Assembly (NCBI RefSeq): GCF_000219625.1
Contig: NC_018217.1
Coordinates: 2,294,001 to 2,358,000, forward strand
DNA length: 64,000 nucleotides
Reading direction: 5' to 3'
Source: Zymoseptoria tritici IPO323
Taxonomy: Eukaryota > Ascomycota > Dothideomycetes > Mycosphaerellales > Mycosphaerellaceae
Part shown: positions 55,922 through 64,000 of the stretch, piece by piece
Position numbering within the stretch: position 1 is the first letter of the stretch
Layout: each line of letters opens with the position of its first letter
Notes under the pieces: generated by a model
The model's input: only the letters and a program-made list of their open reading frames with translations
Databases searched by the model: none
What the model was told of the DNA's origin: nothing
Translations under genes and position numbers: made by a program

Positions 55922-57201
55922 GGTGGGCGATTAAGTCGAGGATCGAGGAAGGAATGCGTCAGATATGATGAGAGCGAGACCGGAGAGCAGGTAGACTTGT
56001 GGAACAGACTGGGAGGATGGTCGTGGGAAGGTATATCGTAGAGGAGCGAGACAAGGGTTGCTAGCTTGCCAGTCGATCGTCCAAGGCAATACTGGTCACT
56101 GCTTCTCGTGGCTTGGAAAGGGAACAAGGTGTGAAGGAGGGTGAAAGGAGGACCTACAATATAAATGGGCAAGGTTGACATATCGCAGCAGAGTCAGCAC
56201 CGCGCGATCGCTCAGGGAGCCACATGGCGAACGCAGGACCCTTCCAAGCTCCTTCCGAGCTCCTGCGATCCTCCGGAAAGGATTCCACAGCGATGTAGCC
56301 GACAAGCCCGGACGGTACAAAACAACGTGCTTCGGCTTTCGTACGATGGCGGCAGAGTGAGGGGAACATGGAAGTGGGGTGTCAGCTTTGCTTTCACGTG
56401 CTCTCGCGCGAGTGCGGAATCATCCTAGCGCGAGGCTAGAGATGGCGGGACTCTGCAGGAGCGAGGAAGACCAACCTCACAGCTTGACTACCTCCTCCCA
56501 CGTACGACAACTTCCCCCGTCTCACATTTTGATGTTTCTCCTCCGCGTACAAAGATATGCTCCATGCCCACGATGCACGACCTCGACCTTTCCCGAGCCC
56601 ATCTGAGCGATACCATTCGATCGAGTTCTGAATGCATCATCCAACAGCCACGTACGCGGCAGCTGATACAATAGCTGATGGATTCTCTACGAAGTCTTCA
56701 AGCCGTGGATACTCGCCAGTGGCTCTCGAGAATGCATGAGGTTCAAGATTCACGTTTGGGAGGTAACTCGCAATCACTGAATGGTATTGTCCGCCAAGGC
56801 CTGAAGGAAGCCTTATTGCTTTTGCTACAACGCATTGTTTCTCCACGATGGCTCTAATGTTCTCCGTGTCGTCTTTGTGCTTACTGACGACGAACTGGGC
56901 TAATCCTGTCCCTTCTCGTCTTTGTCCTTCATGCTATTCCTCGAGATTAGTTTTCCCTTTGACCTCGAGTACTCATTTCTGCGATGAAAGGGACAAAGAC
57001 CATGCTCATTATAAACAACTCGAAGATGCTCTGCATACAATGCCTTTCCTCCTCTCGCAAAATTCCCTGTCGCCCCCTTCATACACTTCAGCCCTTCAAC
57101 GAACAAGCGTCTGGTACGCTGAATATTCCGTCTCTTCCCAAGACACCGATTCTATACAGTCTGGATACTGTTGACAACGATACAAGATATCGCAAACGAG
57201 A
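55922..57201. other. Intergenic divergent promoter region
   Basis: 1.28 kb between the SDR start and the HMG-box start. Open frames are 60-110 codons and unconvincing. The last 150 bases before the HMG-box gene are C/T- and A-rich like a leader. Confidence 0.45.
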
Positions 57202-58884
57202 ATGGAGCACAACTTCTCCAACGGTCCCAATGGATGGGGAAACTATGGAGGCACGAACATGTACGATAGTGATACCGACACAAGCAACGCAACAGATCAA
57301 CTCATGATGAATGTGGATAACAATGACTGGGAAATAAATGGCGAGCCATTAGACGATGCAGATTTTGCATTGCTCATGGCTTCCACCGCTGGCGCGCCGC
57401 AACCACAAACAACCTTCATGGGCCCGGTTGACTCCAACAACGAGTACGTGTTGAACGTGCCGCAACCTGGCCCTCCACCTCCCCCTCTTCAGGCAGTGTG
57501 GGATAGCGCAACTTCGACTTGGGTCTACCCAGTCCCAGTACCTCAGCAGCAGCAGCAGCAGCAGCAGCCATATGCTATTTCGCGAGCCCCTTTCCAGGCT
57601 TACGATACTCAACTCCCCTTTCGTCAGTTCCAAGACGTGGGCCAGAATGCCGCTAATAATGCTGCAGCGCCCAAACCGCAGCCCAAGCATAATGGTAAGC
57701 GAGCGAAAAAGGTCTCTCTCGCTCAGGGGTGTGCTTGCCAGACCAACGCCGAAGAGCATACCAAACGACCCATGAACAACTTCATGCTCTACCGCCAGCA
57801 TGTACAGAAGGCCGTCGAGAAGCAGCTCAAGAAAAATCAGGATTCGACCAACTTATCAAAAGTAATTGGTGCGATGTGGGTTCAGCTACCCCCACAGACC
57901 CGGAAGTACTGGACTGATCTGGCCGACGAGGTCAAGCTGAAGCACGCCGAAAGGCATCCTCATTACAAGTATAAGCCGGGTGGGAAAAACGACAAGAAGT
58001 GGGGCAGTGAAGAATGTACTTGCGGTGCCTATGAAGCGAATGAAGCCAAGCGAGAAAGGGTCGAGGCAGAGAGCGAAAATGAAGCGTCGTCGCAACGTGT
58101 GACCAAGCAGCCCAAGAAGAAGACAGCCAAGAAAGTCGACAAGACGAACGGAGGGTTCAACGTCAATTATGGCATTCCGGTGCCTGAAGCTTCGCGCAAG
58201 CGCAAGGCCTCGTTCGGTGAGCTACAATCGACTCCCAAGCGCATCGCAGGATCATCTCGCTCCGGTCAGCCTCAACTCATGCTTGACTATACGAACGACC
58301 GCCATCAGGCGGGTCAGTTTGGAGATTACAGCGGCGAGTGGTCCATGAACATCCAGTCCGACACGACGCAAGGATACTTCGCGCAAAGCATGGCCGCTGG
58401 GAATGGATACGATACATCATTTGGACCCTTTACTACAAGCCAGCATCCAGGCACAGGGTACGAACGCGACATGCTTCCAGAGGAGATGCCCTTCGACTTC
58501 TCCAACACCGGTGTAGAAGGAGGAGAACTGTATGGTTATCCATCTCCATTCTCCACTCGGCCTCGCGAGACGGTTCTCTCAGCAAGACCACAGAACCCGG
58601 CTGATTTCCAGTTGACCCCGATGGCCCAGATGTTCGCGACCGGCGATCTCGCGAACGGAGACGGGCTCAGTACCGAGTTGGGCGATGAATTTTGGAACAT
58701 AGACAACCCGCTGGATATCGGTGGAGACTGGAATATGCAGCAGGGCCAGGGTACAGACGCCGATCGTACGCCAAGGCAGGCCTCCTTCACAAGGCGATCC
58801 ACCCGCCTGTCGGCTCAAAAGGGCAACAGTGCTGAGAGCGCGACTTCGCCAACGAGGAGATTGAGGAGTCAGGGCAAAGCCTAG
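57202..58884 (+). CDS. HMG-box protein with polyQ tract (MATA_HMG-like)
   Basis: A single exon of 560 residues. The N-terminal 180 residues are Asn/Asp/Pro-rich, with a PPPPP stretch and eight consecutive Gln (115-122). An HMG box lies at about residues 187-255: TKRPMNNFMLYRQHVQKAVEK, SNLSKVIGAMWVQLPPQTRKYW, and KLKHAERHPHYKYKPGG. This is the MATA/SRY-like type with a conserved (P)xN(A/N)F(M)LYR start. Two Cys pairs flank it: CAC in QGCACQTN before and CTC in EECTCGAYE after. A basic segment (TKQPKKKTAKKVDK) may be a nuclear signal. The C-terminus ends in RRSTRLSA...RRLRSQGKA. Ste11/FMF-1-type regulators of mating are the nearest known class, but I cannot show orthology. There is no mating-type neighbour gene, so this is not the MAT locus. 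Confidence 0.8.
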   Translation: MEHNFSNGPNGWGNYGGTNMYDSDTDTSNATDQLMMNVDNNDWEINGEPLDDADFALLMASTAGAPQPQTTFMGPVDSNNEYVLNVPQPGPPPPPLQAVWDSATSTWVYPVPVPQQQQQQQQPYAISRAPFQAYDTQLPFRQFQDVGQNAANNAAAPKPQPKHNGKRAKKVSLAQGCACQTNAEEHTKRPMNNFMLYRQHVQKAVEKQLKKNQDSTNLSKVIGAMWVQLPPQTRKYWTDLADEVKLKHAERHPHYKYKPGGKNDKKWGSEECTCGAYEANEAKRERVEAESENEASSQRVTKQPKKKTAKKVDKTNGGFNVNYGIPVPEASRKRKASFGELQSTPKRIAGSSRSGQPQLMLDYTNDRHQAGQFGDYSGEWSMNIQSDTTQGYFAQSMAAGNGYDTSFGPFTTSQHPGTGYERDMLPEEMPFDFSNTGVEGGELYGYPSPFSTRPRETVLSARPQNPADFQLTPMAQMFATGDLANGDGLSTELGDEFWNIDNPLDIGGDWNMQQGQGTDADRTPRQASFTRRSTRLSAQKGNSAESATSPTRRLRSQGKA

Positions 58885-59280
58885 AAGGTAGATAGGTAAG
58901 TAATTCTAGACTTGCTTCGTGACGTTCTGTACATACAGTCGCATACTGCACATCCATCGAGGCACTGGTTGCGAGATCATTCTCCTGTCCGTCGCTAGTC
59001 ATGTTCATCGTGAATCATTAGGCATGCGATGCCAACTGTGACAAGTCATCAGCGCAGTGCACGTGAGCATCGAATGTTGAGGGAATGAGGTTGAATGAGT
59101 AATATGCTGTACATTCGTGACAGTCTAAACAAAACAGAACAATTGGCTTTCATTGAGCCGCACCAGAAGCCATCTCATCAATGCCCAGACAGCGCCACAT
59201 ACGCCGCAGAACGCCGCGCCCAGATCTTTGTAGTATCCTTTTCCCTTGCCATCACCCGTTCCCTGTCGTTGCACGGCTCT

Positions 59281-60377
59281 TTACTGCGAGCGTTGGTAAA
59301 CACCGACAACCATGGCGTGATCTCTCTCGAAAGGCTCCAGAGTAAGCTGCTCCTTTGGCTTGATACGCTCCTCTCTGAGCTTGACGACTTCGCGGGCAAA
59401 GACTGCTTCAGGTGCGGCTGTGCTGTCGATACAGTTGGCCTTGATGGAGACGACAACACCTCCACCAACCTTGAGGAACTGATGTGCGTTGAGCCCGACG
59501 ATACGAGCCTGATCGGGTTGAGCAACGTCGGCGAAGATGCAGTCGACCATGCTGACGAGCATGCGGTACTTGAGCGGGTGACGAGCATCCTCGATGATTG
59601 GAATGACGTTCGTGCGGTGGGTAGCCATGTTGATCAGATCACGGCCGGAGCGGTGGGAGAATTCGACGGCGAAGACGGTTCCAGTTGGGCCGACAATGTC
59701 AGCGACGTGAGAGACGGATGTTCCAGAGGCAGCACCAAGGTAGAGAACCTTGCTACCAGGCTTCATGTGAATGTCGTCCATACCACCCAGGATACCGGCC
59801 GCCAGCTTGGAGCGGAAAGGGTTCCAAACGCGGTACTCGGTCTTTGCGGCGGCGGGCGCATCGCTGTTGGCACCGGTGGCAGCACCAGAGACAGCATTGG
59901 GTGTTTCGATGGAGATGCGCTTCTCGCCGTAGACAGCCTCGCCCGGTGTCAGGTTCTTGGTGACGAGCAAATCTTCCTTTCCACGTGCGACGAAGACACC
60001 GGCGTGTCTGTGAGGCTCGACGACGACCTTTTGACCACCCTATTGTGTGTTAGTATGCACCACTCTGCTCCCGAAAGCTCTTGAAGAATTGTACCTTTGC
60101 GCCAGCAGCGCCGCCTCGGCCACCTCCTCTACCACGTCCCCGGTCGCCTCCACGTCCGCGCGGGGCGCCTCGTCCTCCACCACGCCCTCCACGGTCGCCG
60201 AAGCCGCCTGAAGAGAGTCAATGCGTGTTGTACAACTGGAAAAGCTCTTGTCATGTGCATACCTCTGCCTCCGCCTCTGCCACCACGATCGGAGCCTCCT
60301 CTGCCGCGGGGGGCGAATCCACCTCTTCCACCTCTGTCACCACCCCCGCGCGCACCACCTCTTGGAGTGAATGCCAT
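59281..60377 (-). CDS. NOP1: Fibrillarin (rRNA 2'-O-methyltransferase)
   Basis: Three exons (60377-60263, 60207-60095, 60039-59281) give 328 residues. The Gly/Arg-rich GAR domain (residues 1-75) is divided over the first two exons and is built of RGG units such as [13 protein letters not shown]. The methyltransferase domain follows: [33 protein letters not shown], the SAM loop [40 protein letters not shown], and [10 protein letters not shown]. Fibrillarin is the catalytic subunit of box C/D snoRNPs in the nucleolus. Introns are 55 bp each with GT-AG ends. The start codon lies 223 bp from the start of the ribosomal protein gene on the other strand, so both ribosome-synthesis genes probably share a promoter. 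Confidence 0.96.
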
Positions 60378-60600
60378 GTTGTTGATATGTGTGGTTTGTT
60401 GCGATGTTGGTGAAGCTCATCCATCTGGCTCAAGCAAATTCGTGGAGATAGATTTTCTCGAACAGCTTCGCTAGCTTCGGGATCAGCCGTTGCCAAGCTG
60501 CGGCGCGAGGGCAGGAACACTCCATTTCGCAGATGCCCGAATTCAGAATTTGAACGTCGACAAGGTTGAATACCATTCTCTCGCCCACACATCCGCCAAA
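60378..60600. promoter_or_regulatory. Bidirectional promoter between NOP1 and uL22 genes
   Basis: The two ATGs are 223 bp apart and point away from each other. Both genes belong to the ribosome-biogenesis regulon, so a compact shared promoter is likely. I could not identify a specific factor-binding motif in it. Confidence 0.7.
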
Positions 60601-61300
60601 ATGGTCCGCTACGCTGCGACCGAGATCGAATCCGCTAAGAGCGCCCGCGCTCGTGGCTCTTACCTGAGAGTCAGCTTCAAGAATACTCGCGAGACCGCCC
60701 AGGCCATCAACGGCTGGAAGCTTCAGCGCGCCCTCACCTACCTCCAGAACGTCCAGGAGAAGAGCGAGGCTGTGCCAATGAGGAGATATGCCGGGAGCAC
60801 TGGCCGTACTGCCCAAGGTGCGTACGCAGCCCATCGTTGAGAGATGAGGCCAGCCATGTGCGAGGATGCATAGGAGGATACCATATACTGAGACTTTGTC
60901 ACAGGCAAGCAGTTCGGTGTGAGCAAGGCTCGCTGGCCCGTCAAGAGCGCCGAGTTTCTCTCGTCGCTCCTCAAGAACGCCGAGGCCAACGCCGACACCA
61001 AGGGTCTGGACACCAGCAACTTGATTGTGAAGCACATTCAGGTCAACCAGGCACCAAAGCAGCGCCGCCGCACATACCGCGCTCACGGAAGAGTACGATT
61101 CTCGTGGTCTGGGCCGTGTCGCATTGTGCTAACATCAATCTCAGATCAACCCATACATGTCCAACCCATGCCACATCGAGTTGATCCTCACCGAGGGCGA
61201 GGAGGTCGTCCAGAAGGCCCCAGACACTCTCGCCCGCCAGGCTCACCTGAACTCCCGACAACGCGCCCAGCGTACTCGCAAGGCTATCGCCGCCGCATAG
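60601..61300 (+). CDS. RPL17: 60S ribosomal protein uL22 (L17)
   Basis: Three exons (60601-60817, 60905-61092, 61145-61300) give 186 residues, the usual size. The sequence starts [20 protein letters not shown] and contains [30 protein letters not shown], then [20 protein letters not shown] and [22 protein letters not shown], and ends [14 protein letters not shown]. These are invariant L17 blocks. uL22 lines the peptide exit tunnel near the constriction. Introns are 87 and 52 bp; the second falls between R and [12 protein letters not shown]. It is divergent from NOP1. Strong codon bias fits a highly expressed gene. Confidence 0.97.
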
Positions 61301-61836
61301 GGGAGTGTCGCATTGGAAAGTGGAGTTCACATTCGGATCGGGTTTGGCGCACGCAATTCGCTCATGATAGCGATCAGGAAAGGGTATTGCAAAAGACGCA
61401 TGGTGCCAATACGCTCACGCAGAAAGCGATCTGCTCCTGCCTTCCGCAGCAGTGTCTCTCTCGGACGAATCAAAAAGCCGTCTACAACGATTTCAAATGC
61501 CATGCTTCTGTGGACGACTGTCATATCTCACCTGCTCTATCAACATTCAAGCGAAGTGCGTTTAATGCATTGAAGTGCTCCGTCCCATGCAATGCTCATG
61601 CACGCTCAGCTCATAATCGTGAATTTTGATTTCTATCTTTAATTCCCTTGCCTGCGCCCTGACTCAACGGAGTCATTTTCGACTCGCTCTCGTAATTCGG
61701 CGCAATGTATCCGTATCCGTTTGGATCGTCCAGAAAGCTCTCGTCACCGGTGAAATGCCTGTTGGACGAGCTACATGTAAGCCTCTGCGCTGTCGAAGTT
61801 ATTGCACCGAAAGCACAGCTGAATGCCCTCATGTCA
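61301..61836. other. Intergenic, 3' flanks of two convergent genes
   Basis: Lies between the uL22 stop and the presumed histidine-phosphatase stop. The open frames here (up to 86 codons) have no family resemblance. No RNA gene seen. Confidence 0.4.
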
Positions 61837-62970
61837 TCAGACTGAAGCACCCGTGACTTTGCCTGCTTGCTGCGCCTCCATTGCGAACGTCCTGTGAATC
61901 AGACAATACTGGTAAGTGAAACCAACAAAAGCAAGAAAGCAATGTGCTCGCGGGCATGAATGTGAATAGGAAAGGGGAATGTGCTTACCAGCCTCTCTCT
62001 TCTCCACCATCCAGGAAGGAGCAGTCGCCATTGACCTCGCATTCCCATCCTCCGCCAACACCGGCACCGCCTCTCCACTTCACATCCGGTACCTTCTCCG
62101 CCACGGCGGGATCCCAGCTGCCTTTTACTGCGGAGAAGTCTGGGTTCTCCTGAGCCTTGCCACGACGCACGAACTTGCTGAAGCTGGCGGTGAAGCAATT
62201 GAAGTCCTCGGCGGTGTCGTCCTCAGGCATGTTTCCGGTCAGCACGCGGCCGATGGCGATCATGGCTGCGGCATGCGAGCATATCAGGATTGCTTTGGGA
62301 CCATTGGGATCTGCATCCGCCGCGGCGATGAGATGCGAAAGACAGTATGCCACGCGGTCGTGGAGTTGTGGGATGCTTTCGCCTTTGGTGCTCGGTACGA
62401 TGATGGCTTCTCGGTCTTGCTGAAGATTCGGGAAATGCTCGTTCAGGACTTCGATGGTAGCTGGTGAAGGGTGGTCGAAGCGTGCCTGGCCGTAGAACTC
62501 GCCCACACCACGCTCGAGGTTGATAGTGGCCTTCTTGGGGTCTATCTTGCTGAGCTCCGTCGTGAATGGTTGCAGTGTTTGGATGCAGCGATAGAAAGGT
62601 GAGCTGTAGATCTTGTCCACCGGTGGCGAGAGCGAGATCAGATGCTTTCCGAGCTGCTTCGCCTGGGCAACGCCGTAGCTAGCCAAGGCTGGGTCTGCAA
62701 CGATTCCAGTCGGCGAGGGGATGTTCGAGTCGTAGTGGCCAGTTGAAGGATCTACGGACCAGTTGCTCCTGTACTGTGTGAATGTCAGTCCCGGGTAATG
62801 AATATGCGCACGAGTTGGGCGAGCTCTAGTCGGTAAATGTGCTGCCGCGACTGCCCCATCTGGCAAAGTCCCTTCATCACATGCTCAAAGGCAAATCATC
62901 CGCCGCTAAGGACAAGACAAAGGCACCAACTCACCCCGTGACGAACAACGTAAACCACCTCCAGCACCAT
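61837..62970 (-). CDS. Histidine phosphatase (phosphoglycerate-mutase superfamily), Tfc7-like
   Basis: Three exons (62970-62935, 62773-61989, 61891-61837) give 291 residues. The first exon encodes MVLEVVYVVRHG, carrying the catalytic RHG (residues 10-12), joined to YRSNWSVDPSTGHYDSNIPS. Further motifs are a DPALASYGVAQAKQLGKHL block, KIYSSPFYRCIQTLQPF, ERGVGEFYG, and the second catalytic histidine in ILICSHAAAMIAIGR. The family (branch 2-like) includes the N-terminal domain of yeast Tfc7 and Ubash3-like phosphatases. If splicing of the second intron (GTAAGC...TTCACAG) is skipped, the protein stops at W right after position 61988. The spliced form ends RGWTFAMEAQQAGKVTGASV, which I favour because W-x-F continues the family pattern. 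Substrate unknown; the residues needed for catalysis are present. Confidence 0.82.
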
Positions 62971-63747
62971 CTTCGCGTTGTCGACTTTCTGTTCGATGTT
63001 GTGAAGCAAGTTTGAAGTCGTTGTAAAGCCGAATTCGACTTGGGAAGCCGGACGGACCTCGGCCTCAGTTCCGACAAAACAGCCTGAAGATGGAATCTCT
63101 TGAATGTCAAGTGAATTGGAACGATTCCAGGTTGTCATGGAAGTTGAACTGATATTACTCCTTGCTTGGGTGAAGTACGGAACACGCTCTATCAACAAAT
63201 TGTGATTCGTCCTCGCTTCCATAAAACTCATGAATTAGTGCCTCAGTGCTACTTGATGCATGTTTGCTCGCTGGCAAACACGAATATGACACTGCATCCT
63301 TACGCTCGTCCAACGTCCTGACCGCTCATCCTCAGATACGGTTCGCCTGTAGCCGGCAGAGACAGCACTCCGCCTCAAAGGGATCATCGCCTCTCCTTTC
63401 CACCAAACCCCGACACAGCCTTCTATCCTCAGCATCCCTTGACTGCACTGACCTCTTCCGCAGTCCTGGCGATGGTCCCGCAGTCGCTGCAAGGCAAGAA
63501 GCACCGCAATCTTCACCGTTATGGTCGACAGGACCAGAGGATTGGCAACGGTCTAGGACAACTCCCTTGTGGTTTGTGACCATGTACCTCATCTCATCTA
63601 GTCGACGACCGTCGAGTTGGGTAAACCGCGTCCGTGTGCTGCTCATCGGGCTTCTATGCTTGGACAGATGGGCGGGCAGACAATCAAATTCGATGATCCG
63701 TCAGCACCCACGGCCAGGCTCTGAGCCATCGCTGACAATCTCATAGC

Positions 63748-64000
63748 AGCTTTGGATTCATCTCCAACTACTGCCGTCTTCGTGCCAAGCTCTTCGACGA
63801 GGCCTGTTGATCACAAGAGTGTGATGCGGCTCCTGATGGCTCGTCTCGTTGGCATCGTAGCCCAGGACCATCTTCAGACCCCTCAAATTGATTGGCCATT
63901 TCCCAGAGCATTGTCTTTGCAACACTGGCAGTCGAAAGTGGCATCCCTAGTAGGTATGAGATTTCTCAGCCTTCCTCACGCACCACCAGACCTTCCATTC
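63748..64000 (+). CDS. Possible exon of a gene running off the right edge
   Basis: After a ctgac...ctcatag acceptor-like signal at about 63738-63747, a frame stays open to the window end (QLWIH/ALDSSPTT-type ambiguity; the best frame reads AALDSSPTTAVFVPSSST, then MRLLMARLVGIVAQDH). It may be the second exon of a plus-strand gene whose first exon would lie around 63.5-63.6 kb, with a candidate donor gtaaac near 63619. No family is recognised and the reading frame is not certain. Confidence 0.25.

Noticed and set aside
57202..58884. Mating-type locus around the HMG-box gene
   Set aside because: Neighbours are an SDR and fibrillarin; the usual MAT flanks (APN2, SLA2, COX13) are absent, and the HMG box alone is not enough.
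54970..58884. Secondary-metabolite cluster around the SDR
   Set aside because: No backbone enzyme, P450 or transporter nearby; other neighbours are housekeeping genes.
59095..60084. 329-codon open frame on plus, antisense to fibrillarin
   Set aside because: Same bias effect as in eEF3; fibrillarin on minus has clear motifs and splice sites.

Overview
This is a stretch of a filamentous ascomycete nuclear genome. The evidence is short spliceosomal introns (about 45-130 bp, GT...CTNAC...AG), a class V chitin synthase with a myosin-motor domain next to a class VII chitin synthase, elongation factor eEF3, UreD, and a secreted fungal-type tyrosinase. I lean towards a dothideomycete, but only from overall gene style; the sequence does not prove it. 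I saw no transposon, CRISPR array or bacterial-style operon.

Layout. 1-5.2 kb: the 5' part of eIF5B (cut by the left edge), a YIPF/Yip-type Golgi membrane protein and a secreted tyrosinase, all on the minus strand. 6.3-7.2 kb: a mitochondrial K+/H+-exchange-related protein. 7.3-10.4 kb: an unusual cluster of three nucleotidyltransferase-fold genes. Two are diverged minus-strand paralogues, and one of these is broken by a 7-bp imperfect duplication inside its active-site motif. The third, on the plus strand, lies between them. 11.1 kb: an intron-containing tRNA-Gly(GCC). 11.6-13.3 kb: urease accessory protein UreD, overlapping tail-to-tail with an unknown gene. 13.7-16.4 kb: a WDR44/Dgr2-like WD40 protein with a C-terminal zinc-ribbon-like motif. 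17.7-20.9 kb: eEF3. 22.2-23.6 kb: a four-TM protein with a Ser-rich tail. 25.4-30.6 kb: an F-box-like protein, a seven-exon acyl-CoA synthetase (ACSS3-like, C-terminal AKL) and a second F-box-like protein whose stop abuts the synthetase stop. 31.1-35.4 kb: an ankyrin protein and a Ksp1-like kinase. 38.7-41.7 kb: enolase-phosphatase E1 (methionine salvage), a small unknown protein and the Bet1 SNARE. 42.1-54.7 kb: class VII and class V chitin synthases, head to head around a 1.5-kb shared intergenic region. 55-63 kb: an SDR, an HMG-box protein, fibrillarin/Nop1, ribosomal protein uL22 (head to head with Nop1) and a histidine phosphatase. The right edge may hold the start of one more gene.

Most genes are housekeeping: translation (eIF5B, eEF3, uL22, Nop1, tRNA-Gly), secretion (YIPF, Bet1), wall synthesis (two chitin synthases). 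The accessory part is 3.8-10.4 kb (tyrosinase and the nucleotidyltransferase cluster), which is where I would look first for something undescribed. A second point of interest is the acyl-CoA synthetase, whose acyl-pocket tryptophan position appears to be glycine. Exon boundaries were derived by hand from splice signals, reading-frame arithmetic and family knowledge; no search was run.
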